Notes: generated from the letters alone by a model not told the origin. A stretch of DNA of 33,105 nucleotides from an uncultured Clostridia bacterium (GCA_947631265.1 CANRKQ010000007.1:1-33105), one strand, 5' to 3'. Shown: positions 9,039 to 18,957, counted from the first letter of the stretch. Program-made: numbers and translations.

Positions 9039-9956
9039 ATGCAGTCATTTTCGTATCTGGTAAAATCGGAGATTATTGATAATCTTAATTCTTATGATAA
9101 GGCGAATGCTGCTGCTTTGGGTATTTTAAAGCTTTCAAAGAGCTTTGATAAGGAAAATATAACACTGATAACCGAAAATGAAAAGGTTGCGGGCTTTTTG
9201 GCAAAACAGTTAAATAAAATCTGCGGACATAAGGCTGTAAGAGTCAAAGATTTAAGGAAGTCAAAAAGATCCAATCTGTTTACTGTTAATGTGGAAAATG
9301 AAAATGACAGAGAATTTATAGTAAGCTTTTTCAATGTTAAGAACAATAGGCTGTTAAAAGAGGATTTACCTAAAAAAAGGCTTATTCCCAGTCTTATAGC
9401 AGGCATTTTTCTTGCGTGCGGCAGCGTTATAGATCCTAATAAGGAATACCATATAGAGTTTGTAATGCCAAGCTTAGAGCTTTGCAATGATTTTGGAATT
9501 ATTCTTATAGACAATTTTGATATTCTTGCAAAGCATACAGAAAGAAAAAACGCCAATATAGTTTATATTAAAGAAAGCGAACACATAGAGGATTTGTTAA
9601 CTCTTATGGGGGCGTCTAAGGCCAGTCTTGAAATTATGAATGTAAAAATTCTCAAGGATGTGAGAAATAAGATAAACAGGGCTGTAAACTGTGATAATGC
9701 CAATATAGAAAAATCTCTGAAGGCGGCAGAAAGACAGATCGAGGATATTGAGCTTATTGAAAGAACGATAGGATTTGCCAGTCTTTCAGACGACCTAAGA
9801 GAAATAGCCGAGATAAGATATAACAATCCTGACTACAATTTAAAGGAATTAGGATTGGCTTTAAATCCGCCTATCTCGCGTTCGGGTGCAAATCACAGGC
9901 TTGAACGTATAAGAAGGGCGGCAGATGAAATTCGCCGTAAAAGGGTGGAAAAGTAA
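9039..9956 (+). CDS. whiA: DNA-binding protein WhiA
   Basis: ORF opens at GTG 9030; ATG at 9039. GIFLACGSVIDPNKEYHIEFV homing-endonuclease-like domain and the C-terminal RYNNPDYNLKELGLALNPPISRSGANHRLERI HTH. Confidence 0.92.
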   Translation: MQSFSYLVKSEIIDNLNSYDKANAAALGILKLSKSFDKENITLITENEKVAGFLAKQLNKICGHKAVRVKDLRKSKRSNLFTVNVENENDREFIVSFFNVKNNRLLKEDLPKKRLIPSLIAGIFLACGSVIDPNKEYHIEFVMPSLELCNDFGIILIDNFDILAKHTERKNANIVYIKESEHIEDLLTLMGASKASLEIMNVKILKDVRNKINRAVNCDNANIEKSLKAAERQIEDIELIERTIGFASLSDDLREIAEIRYNNPDYNLKELGLALNPPISRSGANHRLERIRRAADEIRRKRVEK

Positions 9957-10025
9957 AGTAAGTCGTTCATAATAACTGCTTTTAAGTATATAAACAGAAG
10001 TTAAAATATATAGGAGGAAATAATT

Positions 10026-10319
10026 ATGATTATTATTTTATTGTTGGGAGTTTTGCTTACAGCGTGCGGAATATGGCTTATAAAGGTAGTCATAGACGCA
10101 AAGAAAAACAAATCTAAGGAAGATGATAACAGGATAGAGTTTACCGAGGAAACTGGTTATTCTCTTGCGTCAATGGGAGCGGTTATGATAATATCGTCTA
10201 TAGTTAAGATGTCAGGCGGCATAGGAACAGGCGGATTTGTGTTTATTTTTCTATTAAATATAATCGGTCTGTCAGGACTTCTTTATCTCATTTATCAAAA
10301 GCATTATTTTCATAACTGA
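10026..10319 (+). CDS. Small hypothetical membrane protein (97 aa)
   Basis: AGGAGG RBS before ATG. N-terminal hydrophobic helix plus two more hydrophobic segments. Confidence 0.65.
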   Translation: MIIILLLGVLLTACGIWLIKVVIDAKKNKSKEDDNRIEFTEETGYSLASMGAVMIISSIVKMSGGIGTGGFVFIFLLNIIGLSGLLYLIYQKHYFHN

Positions 10320-10330
10320 TACATAAGTTT

Positions 10331-10371
10331 GGGGCTTGTAATTTTTGTTTTCAAGCCTCGATTTGTTTAGT
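10331..10371 (+). terminator. Possible rho-independent terminator after the 97-aa ORF
   Basis: GGGGCTTG...CAAGCCTC, 8-bp stem with one wobble, followed by a moderately T-rich GATTTGTTTAGTT. Confidence 0.5.
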
Positions 10372-10419
10372 TATGAATGATTTAAAAAGCGGTTTCTTTT
10401 GAAAGGAGAGCGGTTAGGT

Positions 10420-13400
10420 ATGACTGATTTTGTACATTTACATGTTCACAGCGAGTATTCGCTTTTAGACGGTGCGTGCAGAATAAGCGAGCTTGTAAAA
10501 AAAGCAAAAGAATTAGGTCAAGACGCAATAGCCGTTACCGACCACGGAAATATGTATGCCGCTATAGAGTTTTATAACGAATGTAAAAGGCAAGGGGTAA
10601 AGCCAATTATCGGCTGCGAGGTTTATGTAGCGCCCAGAACGAGGTTTGACAAGGTGAACCGTATTGATACATCTCCTTATCATTTGATTTTGCTTTGCAA
10701 AAATATGAAGGGCTATCAGAATCTAATTAAGCTGGTTTCAATCGGATATACGGAGGGCTTTTACTCAAAGCCCAGAGTTGATATAGAAAGCCTGAAAAAG
10801 CACAGCGAGGGACTAATATGTCTGTCTGCGTGTCTTGCGGGAGAGGTTGCGAGAAAGCTGTCAAACGACGATTACAACGGCGCTAAGGAGACAGCTCTGC
10901 TTTATAGAAAAATCTTCGGCGACGGCAATTATTATATTGAAGTTCAGAATCATAGGTTTTATGATCAGGAGAGGATCTTGCCTCTCCAGTTTAAGCTGTC
11001 AGAGGAGACGGGTATACCTTTGGTGGCGACAAACGACTGTCACTACATCTCAAAAGAAGATTCAAATTCTCAGAGGATTTTGATGTGTATTTCAACAAAT
11101 ACGACTATTAAAGATCCCAAGTCTCTTGAGTTTCCGACTGATGAATTCTATGTAAAAAGCGGAGACGAAATGCTTGAGTTATTTAAAAGTACTCCGCAGG
11201 CTGTAGAAAACACCAGAGTAATTGCCGATATGTGTAGTGTGGAATTTGAGTTTGGAAAGACAAAATTGCCCTATTTTCATATTGACGGGGTGGAGGACAA
11301 TACAGAGTATTTTAAGAATATTTGTGAAAGGGGATTAAAGGAAAGGTACGGATCTCCTACTGAAGAAGCCTATAAAAGACTAGATTACGAGATAAAAATT
11401 ATCAGTCAGATGGGATATGTAGACTATTATCTGATTGTTTGGGACTTTGTAAACTATGCAAAGCAGCATGATATTCCTGTGGGGCCCGGAAGAGGTTCGG
11501 GAGCGGGAAGTCTTTGCGCTTACTGCATTGGAATAACTGAAATTGACCCTCTTAAATACAATCTTCTCTTTGAGAGGTTTTTGAATCCCGAGAGAGTTTC
11601 TATGCCTGACTTTGATATAGATTTTTGCATTGACGGCAGGCAGAGGGTTATAGATTATGTTCAGAATAAATACGGCTCGGACCATGTTGCTCAGATCGTA
11701 ACCTTCGGAACTTTGGCGGCAAGAGCGTCGGTCAGAGATGTGGCAAGGGCTATGGCGCTGCCGTATCAGACGGCTGATACGGTGGCAAAGCTTATTCCCA
11801 GAGAGCTGAATATCACTATAGAAAAAGCTTTGGAGAAGTCATCTGAGTTAAAAGAGATGTATGATAAGGATCAGAAAATCAGAGAGCTTTTGGAAATGGC
11901 AAAAAAGGTAGAGGGAATGCCGAGAAACACATCCACCCATGCAGCAGGCGTGGTAATTACCAAAGCGCCTGTAGACGAATATGTTCCGCTGCAGAGCAAT
12001 GACGGACAAATTGTAACTCAGTACACAATGACGGTTTTAGAAAGTCTGGGACTGCTGAAAATAGATTTTCTTGGACTTCGCAACCTTACTGTAATAAACA
12101 ACTGTCAAAAGCTTGTCAGGAATACTGAACCTAAATTTGATATAAAGAATATTTCATACGATGATAAGGCAGTCTATGAGATGCTTTCAAACGGAAAAAC
12201 AGAGGGTGTATTTCAGTTTGAAAGCGCAGGAATGACCGCAACTATTATGAAACTCCAGCCGGAGAGGCTTGAGGATCTGATAGCTGTAATTTCTCTTTAC
12301 CGGCCCGGACCTATGGATTCAATTCCGACATATATCAGAAACCGTCACAACCCTGAATATGTCAAATATAAAACTCCGCTTTTAAAGGATATTCTCGATG
12401 TAACCTACGGATGTATCGTTTATCAGGAGCAGGTTATGCAGATTTTCAGAACTCTTGCCGGATATTCGTACGGCAGGGCTGATATTGTAAGACGTGCAAT
12501 GGCTAAGAAAAAGCACAAGGTACTTGAGGCGGAGAGAAAGGCTTTTATTTACGGAGAGAAAAATCCCGACGGAAGTGTAAACTGTATCGGCGCTGTTGCG
12601 AACGGCGTCGATGAGAAAGTTGCAAATGAGATATTCGACGAGATGACTTCCTTTGCATCCTATGCGTTTAATAAATCGCACGCAGCAGCATACGCTACTG
12701 TTGCTTATCAGACTGCTTATCTGAAATGTCATTATTACAAGCCGTATATGGCGTCGCTAATGACATCTGTAATTACAGACAATACGTCGAAGCTTGTTGA
12801 ATATATTTCCGAGTGTGAAAAAAATCATGTAAAGATGCTGCATCTTGATATTAACAAAAGCTGCGAGGAATTTATTGCTGAGGATAACGGAATACGTTTT
12901 GCTCTTCTGGCAATAAAGTCATTGGGCAGAGGGGTTATAGCCAAAATTATTGCCGAGCGGCAGTCCGGCGGAAACTTTAAATCTCTTCAGGATTTTTGTG
13001 AGAGAATGTATGACTATATCAATGTCAGAGCGGTAGAGGCTCTTATAAAAAGCGGAGCGTTTGACTGTTTTCCCACTAACCGCAGGCAAATGATACAGAG
13101 CTATGAAACGATACTGCAAAGTCTTAACGATAACAAGCGGAGAAATATTTCAGGACAGATGGATCTGTTCGGAGATATATCAGAAGGCAGCAGCTCTATG
13201 GAGCTTGAAATACCATATGTTGCAGAATTTGATAAAAACGAACTTCTAGCGATGGAAAAGCAGATAATAGGCATTTATGTGTCGGGTCATCCGCTAGACA
13301 GCTATTGTGAAATTGTCAGAGCGTCGAGGTTTACGCCGATAGGCGATATTGTAAGCCAGAGCGGTGAAAGCAATTCTGTTACAAAATACAAGGACGATGA

Positions 13401-13887
13401 TAAGGTAAAGATTTTTGCAATGCTTTCACATAAAAAGCTGTATACCACTAAGAATAATTCTCAGATGGCTTTTACAGAGTTTGAGGATCAGACAGGCGAG
13501 GCAGAGGTCATAATTTTCCCTAACCTATTTGAGCAATTTAAGAGTATACTGGGCGACGGAGCTATTCTTATAATAAGCGGCAGGGTTTCGTTCAAAGACG
13601 ACGAGCCTCCTAAAATAATTGCCGAGGAAATTGAAAGTCTTGATTTTTTTGAAAACTCTCTCAGAGATAAAAGCGTATGGCTCAAATTAAATTCTACTGA
13701 TAAGCAGAAAATAAACGATATAGTTATGCGTTCCCGTGAAAACAAAGGGCAGTCAAAGGTGATCTTTTACTTTAACGATATCAAGCAAAAGACTATGCAC
13801 AAGGAGATCACAGGAGTAAAGATTACCAATGACTATTTAATTCAGCTTGCGGAGATTTTGGGCGAGGATAATATTGTTGTCAAGTAG
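10420..13887 (+). CDS. dnaE: DNA polymerase III subunit alpha
   Basis: FVHLHVHSEYSLLDGACRI (PHP), PVGPGRGSGAGSLCAYCIGITEIDPLKYNLLFERFLNPERVSMPDFDIDFC, RPGPMDSIPTYIRN. ATG 10420 follows GAAAGGAGAG; the track start 10399 is TTG. Confidence 0.96.
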   Translation: MTDFVHLHVHSEYSLLDGACRISELVKKAKELGQDAIAVTDHGNMYAAIEFYNECKRQGVKPIIGCEVYVAPRTRFDKVNRIDTSPYHLILLCKNMKGYQNLIKLVSIGYTEGFYSKPRVDIESLKKHSEGLICLSACLAGEVARKLSNDDYNGAKETALLYRKIFGDGNYYIEVQNHRFYDQERILPLQFKLSEETGIPLVATNDCHYISKEDSNSQRILMCISTNTTIKDPKSLEFPTDEFYVKSGDEMLELFKSTPQAVENTRVIADMCSVEFEFGKTKLPYFHIDGVEDNTEYFKNICERGLKERYGSPTEEAYKRLDYEIKIISQMGYVDYYLIVWDFVNYAKQHDIPVGPGRGSGAGSLCAYCIGITEIDPLKYNLLFERFLNPERVSMPDFDIDFCIDGRQRVIDYVQNKYGSDHVAQIVTFGTLAARASVRDVARAMALPYQTADTVAKLIPRELNITIEKALEKSSELKEMYDKDQKIRELLEMAKKVEGMPRNTSTHAAGVVITKAPVDEYVPLQSNDGQIVTQYTMTVLESLGLLKIDFLGLRNLTVINNCQKLVRNTEPKFDIKNISYDDKAVYEMLSNGKTEGVFQFESAGMTATIMKLQPERLEDLIAVISLYRPGPMDSIPTYIRNRHNPEYVKYKTPLLKDILDVTYGCIVYQEQVMQIFRTLAGYSYGRADIVRRAMAKKKHKVLEAERKAFIYGEKNPDGSVNCIGAVANGVDEKVANEIFDEMTSFASYAFNKSHAAAYATVAYQTAYLKCHYYKPYMASLMTSVITDNTSKLVEYISECEKNHVKMLHLDINKSCEEFIAEDNGIRFALLAIKSLGRGVIAKIIAERQSGGNFKSLQDFCERMYDYINVRAVEALIKSGAFDCFPTNRRQMIQSYETILQSLNDNKRRNISGQMDLFGDISEGSSSMELEIPYVAEFDKNELLAMEKQIIGIYVSGHPLDSYCEIVRASRFTPIGDIVSQSGESNSVTKYKDDDKVKIFAMLSHKKLYTTKNNSQMAFTEFEDQTGEAEVIIFPNLFEQFKSILGDGAILIISGRVSFKDDEPPKIIAEEIESLDFFENSLRDKSVWLKLNSTDKQKINDIVMRSRENKGQSKVIFYFNDIKQKTMHKEITGVKITNDYLIQLAEILGEDNIVVK

Positions 13888-13909
13888 ATGAAATAATATA
13901 ATAAAAGCG

Positions 13910-13938
13910 TGGTAAAACTTAAATAATTATGGTATAAT
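13910..13938 (+). promoter_or_regulatory. Possible sigma-A promoter upstream of the M16 pair
   Basis: TATAAT at 13933-13938 with only a weak -35 (TGGTAA). A second TATAAT lies at 13961. Confidence 0.4.
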
Positions 13939-13994
13939 AACTTTAAGTTTTGTAACTTCGTATAATTACAGTATATTTTGAATGGAGAATAATA

Positions 13995-15275
13995 ATGGCA
14001 AATGTAAAAAAAAGAGAACAAATTTCCGACGGAGTTTATATTACAACGATACATGATAAGAAGTTTAATGTAAACACAATTGGCATAAGATTTATATCAA
14101 AAGTTGACGAGAGAAAAGCGTCGGCGTATTCATTGGTTACCAGAGTGCTGCAAACCTCTAACTCGAAATACACGACAAGAACAAAGCTTACGAAAGAGCT
14201 TGCACGGCTTTACGGAGCAGGAATATCGCAAAGCGTATTCAGGCTGGGCGACTGTCAGGCATTCTATCTGGGAGCTAACTGCGTATGTGACAAATTTGCT
14301 CTTGAGAATGAGGAGATCACAAACAGAGTGACAGAAATTCTTCTTGATTGCATTTTTTCGCCTAATCTGGATAACGGAATATTTAAAGAGAGCGATTTTG
14401 AAATAATCAAGCGTGAGCTTATTGACAATATCAACAACAAAATAAACGACAAAAGAGGATATGCTATTGACAAGGCTTTAGAAACTGTTTTCAAAAACGA
14501 ACCTGCCGGCGTTCCATTAGACGGAACGGTTGAGACGCTTGAAAAGCTTACCTGTAAAGAGGCTTACGATGAGTACAGGGAAATGCTCAAAACCTCAAGA
14601 ATAGAAATAACCGTTTCAGGTGGAGGGGACTTTAAAGAGATACAAAAGCTAATAAAGAGCAGGTTCGACGGGCTGGAAAGAAAATTTACGCCAAATGAAT
14701 TTGTAACACTTAGTCCTTTAAAGGATAAGCCTGCAAAGGTTAATGAAAGATTCGATGTTTTGCAATGCAAAATGGTAATGGCATTTAAAACGGATATAAA
14801 AGACCCCGAACAGCTTAAGTTGTTTTCTCTTATGTTCGGAGGCTTGCCGTCGTCTAAGCTGTTTATGAACGTGCGTGAAAAGCTCAGCTTATGCTACTAC
14901 TGCTCTGCAAATAATATGTCGGAAAAGGGCATAATGCTGATAGACAGCGGTGTAGAGTATTCAAATCTTGACAAGGCGAAGAATGAAATTTTAAAACAGC
15001 TTGATGAAATGGCAAACGGCAGCTTTTCAGATGATGAGCTGAGTAATGCTAAAACTGCGGCATGCAGTTCATTGCGCTCTTATAACGATACTGCGTCAGG
15101 ACTTGCGACTTGGTGGCTTACACAGCTATGCGTATGGAACAGGGATTTCTCGCCTGAGGACGCAATTGAAAAGTATAAGGGTATCACAAGGGACGAAATA
15201 ATTCAGGCGGCAAAAAGCTATAAGCTTGATACGGTTTATATTATGTCGGGCGAAGATAAGGGAGGTGCTGAATAA
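13995..15275 (+). CDS. M16 family peptidase-like protein, probable non-catalytic subunit (YmfF-like)
   Basis: 426 aa with M16 architecture and no HxxEH. Contains MNVREKLSLCYYCSANN (R...Y region of the M16 C-domain). Confidence 0.8.
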   Translation: MANVKKREQISDGVYITTIHDKKFNVNTIGIRFISKVDERKASAYSLVTRVLQTSNSKYTTRTKLTKELARLYGAGISQSVFRLGDCQAFYLGANCVCDKFALENEEITNRVTEILLDCIFSPNLDNGIFKESDFEIIKRELIDNINNKINDKRGYAIDKALETVFKNEPAGVPLDGTVETLEKLTCKEAYDEYREMLKTSRIEITVSGGGDFKEIQKLIKSRFDGLERKFTPNEFVTLSPLKDKPAKVNERFDVLQCKMVMAFKTDIKDPEQLKLFSLMFGGLPSSKLFMNVREKLSLCYYCSANNMSEKGIMLIDSGVEYSNLDKAKNEILKQLDEMANGSFSDDELSNAKTAACSSLRSYNDTASGLATWWLTQLCVWNRDFSPEDAIEKYKGITRDEIIQAAKSYKLDTVYIMSGEDKGGAE

Positions 15276-16561
15276 TGAGTATAGAAAAAGAAACGATAAA
15301 AAGCGAGCGTTTGGGCGAGAGCTATTATAAGATAAAGCATCCGTCGGGACTTAACATTCTTGTCTGGGAAATGCCGGAGTTTTCGTCTGTATACGCTTTA
15401 TTCGGCACAAAGTACGGCTCGATAAATACAAAATTCAAGACAAAGAACGACAAGGACTTTATAGAGGTCCCAGAGGGGATAGCTCATTTTCTTGAGCATA
15501 AGCTTTTTGAAAATGAGGATTGCGACGTGTTTGAGTTATATGCAAAAACAGGCGCAAGCGGAAACGCTTATACTTCGTTTGACCAGACGGCGTATCTGTT
15601 CAGCTGTACTGAGAATTATAAAGAGTCGCTTAAGATTTTACTTGATTTTGTTCAGGCGCCGTATTTTACTCAGGAAACTGTGGATAAGGAGCAGGGAATA
15701 ATCGGTCAGGAAATAAGAATGTGCGAGGATACTCCGTGGAGACAGGTTTTCTTTAATCTTCTAAGGTGTTTGTACGTAAACCACCCTGTTAAGATTGAAA
15801 TTGCAGGTACTGTTGAGTCGATTGCAAAGATCAATGCCGATCTGCTGTATAGCTGTTACAACACTTTTTATAATCTGAACAATATGGCGCTCGCCATTGC
15901 AGGAAATATAAGGCTTGACGAGGTTCTTGAAATTTGCGATAAGCATTTAAAGGTAAAGGATAACCCCGAGCTTGAAATTGCTTTTCCCGATGAGCCTGAA
16001 GAGGTGAACGAGGAGATGCATATACAGAAAATGGCTGTAGGCACTCCGCTGTTTGCAATAGGCTATAAGTCTGTACCGTTTGACGGAAAGGAAAGGGTAA
16101 AGAAAGAGCTTGAGGCGTCAATTCTGCTTAATTTAATATGCGGTTCTACCTCTGAACTTTACAAGCAATTGTACGACGAGGGGCTTATAAATTCCAATTT
16201 CTATACCGAGGTAGATTCAGGCGACGGATTTTTTGCCTGTGTATTTTCTGGTGAGTCAAAGTCTCCTCAGGAGGTATTCAAGAGAATAAAGGGAGAAATT
16301 GAAAGAATAAAGGCAGAGGGAATAGACTCGGATTTGTTCGAGATAATAAAAAAGGCAGAATACGGTAAGCTGATAAGCGGATTAAACAGCGCTGAGAAAT
16401 GTGCGACGCTTATGTTTGAATCCGATTTGCTTATCGGAGTTGACGCCTTTGAAAATATAGAATCATTGGCTGAGATTACAGAAAAAGATATTTTGGAATG
16501 TATAGACATTTTATTTGACAATAAAAAGACCGCTATTTCAATAGTGGAATCAAACAGCTAA
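15275..16561 (+). CDS. M16 family zinc peptidase, catalytic (YmfH-like)
   Basis: Catalytic HFLEH (HxxEH) in GIAHFLEHKLFE; downstream EQGIIGQEIRMCED. Start overlaps the previous stop. Confidence 0.87.
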   Translation: MSIEKETIKSERLGESYYKIKHPSGLNILVWEMPEFSSVYALFGTKYGSINTKFKTKNDKDFIEVPEGIAHFLEHKLFENEDCDVFELYAKTGASGNAYTSFDQTAYLFSCTENYKESLKILLDFVQAPYFTQETVDKEQGIIGQEIRMCEDTPWRQVFFNLLRCLYVNHPVKIEIAGTVESIAKINADLLYSCYNTFYNLNNMALAIAGNIRLDEVLEICDKHLKVKDNPELEIAFPDEPEEVNEEMHIQKMAVGTPLFAIGYKSVPFDGKERVKKELEASILLNLICGSTSELYKQLYDEGLINSNFYTEVDSGDGFFACVFSGESKSPQEVFKRIKGEIERIKAEGIDSDLFEIIKKAEYGKLISGLNSAEKCATLMFESDLLIGVDAFENIESLAEITEKDILECIDILFDNKKTAISIVESNS

Positions 16562-16573
16562 GGAGGACTTAAA

Positions 16574-17893
16574 ATGACATTACAGATGCTGGGAATGTTA
16601 GCAAAGACAGTTTCAGAAACTAAACAAAGCGAGATCATTGCAAATCCCGATAAGGTTTATTTTCCTTTTCTGGGCGGAGACAATATTTTTACAAACGGGT
16701 TCAGGCTAGACAATGTTATGTTTAAAATTCCGGGAACAAACTTTGTAATTTACTGGTACGGTTTTTTAATAGCTCTGGGAATTTTGATTGCAATGATATA
16801 CGGATTCAGAAAAATGAGGAGCTTTGGCATTAATCCCGACAAAGCGACTGATTCGGTTATCGGGGGACTGATAGGCGCTATTATAGGAGCAAGGCTTTAT
16901 TATGTAATATTCAGCCTGAGCAATTACACGACCGAATCAGGCTCTATTGATTGGAAATCGATAATTAGCGTTCGTGACGGCGGGCTTGCCATTTACGGAG
17001 GATTGATAGGCGCGGTATTAGTTGGCGGAATAATAGCCAAAATCAGAAAGCTTAAGCTTATTACGCTGCTTGATGTTATCGCTCCCTGCTTTTTAATAGG
17101 TCAGGCGATAGGAAGATGGGGCAACTTCTTCAATCAGGAGGCATTCGGTTCAAACACAACTCTTCCTTGGGGAATGATGAGTTCAAAAACTATTTCTTAT
17201 CTTGCGGAGGTCCAAACGGATCTTGCTGATAAAGCAGGAGTTATAGTCGACCAACATATGCCTGTACACCCGTGCTTTTTATATGAATCTCTGTGGTGTA
17301 TTTTGGGTTTTGTACTTCTTCATTTGTACGCAAAGCACAGAAGGTTCGACGGAGAGCTGTTTTTAATGTACATCGGCTGGTACGGCTTGGGAAGGTTCTT
17401 TATTGAGATGCTGAGAACAGACAGTCTGTATCTTGCGAACATAAAGGTATCAGAGCTTGTTGCAGGAACTTGTGTTCTGGTGTCGCTGGTGCTTATAATA
17501 GTGTTCAGAAGTATGGTCAAGAGAAATGATGACTACAAGCTTTACGCTGATACAGATGTGTCAAAGGCACAGCTTGCCGAGTATGAAATGTTTGAAACAA
17601 TGAAGGCTGAAAAATCAGAGCTAAAGAAAAAGATTAGGTATGCAAAGGCAAAGGGCGATGATTTCTCGGCGTTACAGGCTGAGTATGATGAAAAGTTCGG
17701 CAGGAACGCCGCAAAGCCTGAAACAAAAGCAGAAGTATCTGATGATGAGGAATACAAACCTATAGTTGAAGACGGCGAATCTTTGGATTTGGATACTGAT
17801 AATATTGAAGACGAAAATGACATAAAAGAGCTTAATGAGCTTGAGCCGGTCGAGCAGACTGACAGAAATGAGGAGGAAACAGAAAATGAGTAA
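16574..17893 (+). CDS. lgt: Prolipoprotein diacylglyceryl transferase with acidic C-terminal extension
   Basis: YWYGFLIALGILIA, RDGGLAIYGGLIGAVLVGGI, GQAIGRWGNFFNQEAFG, HPCFLYESLW. AAGGAGG RBS. About 110 highly charged residues follow the last TM segment. Confidence 0.93.
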   Translation: MTLQMLGMLAKTVSETKQSEIIANPDKVYFPFLGGDNIFTNGFRLDNVMFKIPGTNFVIYWYGFLIALGILIAMIYGFRKMRSFGINPDKATDSVIGGLIGAIIGARLYYVIFSLSNYTTESGSIDWKSIISVRDGGLAIYGGLIGAVLVGGIIAKIRKLKLITLLDVIAPCFLIGQAIGRWGNFFNQEAFGSNTTLPWGMMSSKTISYLAEVQTDLADKAGVIVDQHMPVHPCFLYESLWCILGFVLLHLYAKHRRFDGELFLMYIGWYGLGRFFIEMLRTDSLYLANIKVSELVAGTCVLVSLVLIIVFRSMVKRNDDYKLYADTDVSKAQLAEYEMFETMKAEKSELKKKIRYAKAKGDDFSALQAEYDEKFGRNAAKPETKAEVSDDEEYKPIVEDGESLDLDTDNIEDENDIKELNELEPVEQTDRNEEETENE

Positions 17894-18749
17894 AATTATT
17901 GACGGAAAAGCTGTATCTCAAAGCGTAAAGGACAGAATTAAAGAGAAGGCTGCCCGGCTTAAAGAAAAATACAATGTTACAGCAGGTCTTGCGGTAATAA
18001 TTGTAGGAGATGATCCGGCGTCGAGGATTTATGTAAACAACAAGAAAAAGGCTTGTGAGTATGTGGGGTTTGATTCATATGAATACGCTCTCCCGGAGGA
18101 AACTACAGAGAATGAGCTTTTAGAGCTTATTAATAAGCTTAACAATGATGAAAGAATAGACGGCATACTCTGTCAGCTGCCGCTGCCGAAGCACATTGAC
18201 GAAAATGTAATAATCAACAATATTTCTCCTAACAAAGATGTTGACGCATTTCACCCGGTAAATGTAGGAAAGATCATGATAGGCGATTACAACTTTTTGC
18301 CGTGTACTCCTGCAGGTGTGATGGAGCTTATTGCCTCAACCGGGATTGATATAAAAGGCAAGGAATGTGTAGTGGTAGGAAGAAGTAATATTGTCGGAAA
18401 GCCTATGTCTATGCTTTTGCTGCACAAAAGCGGAACGGTAACCATATGCCATTCAAAAACTAAGGATCTAAAGGCAGAGTGTAAGAGGGCGGATATTCTG
18501 GTTGCGGCGGTAGGCGTTCCGAATTTAATAAAGGGAGATATGATAAAAGAGGGCGCTGTTGTTATTGACGTCGGTATGAACAGGCTCGATAGCGGAAAGC
18601 TGTGCGGAGACGTTGAGTTTGAATCTGCCTCAAATATTGCCGGATATATTACTCCTGTTCCCGGGGGAGTGGGACCAATGACTATAGCTATGCTTATGCA
18701 GAATACTCTGACTGCCGCAATGATAAACAGAAATATAGTTAAAGAATAA
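17886..18749 (+). CDS. folD: Bifunctional methylenetetrahydrofolate dehydrogenase/methenyltetrahydrofolate cyclohydrolase
   Basis: VGDDPASRIYVNNKKKACEYVGF, DGILCQLPLPKHI, PCTPAGVMELI, VVGRSNIVGKPMSMLL, TPVPGGVGPMTIAML. ATG 17886 overlaps the lgt stop. Confidence 0.95.
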   Translation: MSKIIDGKAVSQSVKDRIKEKAARLKEKYNVTAGLAVIIVGDDPASRIYVNNKKKACEYVGFDSYEYALPEETTENELLELINKLNNDERIDGILCQLPLPKHIDENVIINNISPNKDVDAFHPVNVGKIMIGDYNFLPCTPAGVMELIASTGIDIKGKECVVVGRSNIVGKPMSMLLLHKSGTVTICHSKTKDLKAECKRADILVAAVGVPNLIKGDMIKEGAVVIDVGMNRLDSGKLCGDVEFESASNIAGYITPVPGGVGPMTIAMLMQNTLTAAMINRNIVKE

Positions 18750-18804
18750 TGTTTATTAGGATAGGTGGCAATAAGTTTCTAATTCTTAAAAAATTGTAAA
18801 ATCT

Positions 18805-18833
18805 ATTTACAACTGAGAAAATTTGTGTTAATA
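18805..18833 (+). promoter_or_regulatory. Sigma-A promoter for rpsO
   Basis: TTTACA (18805-18810), 17-bp spacer, TAATAT (18828-18833). Confidence 0.75.
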
Positions 18834-18840
18834 TTATTAG

Positions 18841-18918
18841 CGTTGATGTTACAACGTAAAACCGTTTTCTTGGATTATGGCGAATGCCCGAAATGGGAGG
18901 TATCTTTACCATAATCTA
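18841..18918 (+). promoter_or_regulatory. Structured rpsO leader (candidate S15 autoregulatory RNA)
   Basis: CGTTG/CAACG hairpin (18841-18856), then TGGATTATGG/CCATAATCTA long stem (18871-18880 with 18909-18918) enclosing a smaller ATGCC/GGTAT helix. Confidence 0.7.
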
Positions 18919-18957
18919 TGACAGCGGAAAATTTTAAGGGAAAGAGGTACAATTATT

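Noticed and set aside
9092-9556. 154-aa antisense ORF on -
   Set aside because: Shadow ORF of whiA; Ser/Leu/Phe-rich translation typical of the reverse complement of a Lys/Glu-rich AT-rich gene.
13939-13966. Second TATAAT (13961-13966) as an additional promoter
   Set aside because: No acceptable -35 at 16-18 bp spacing; AT-rich region gives frequent chance matches.
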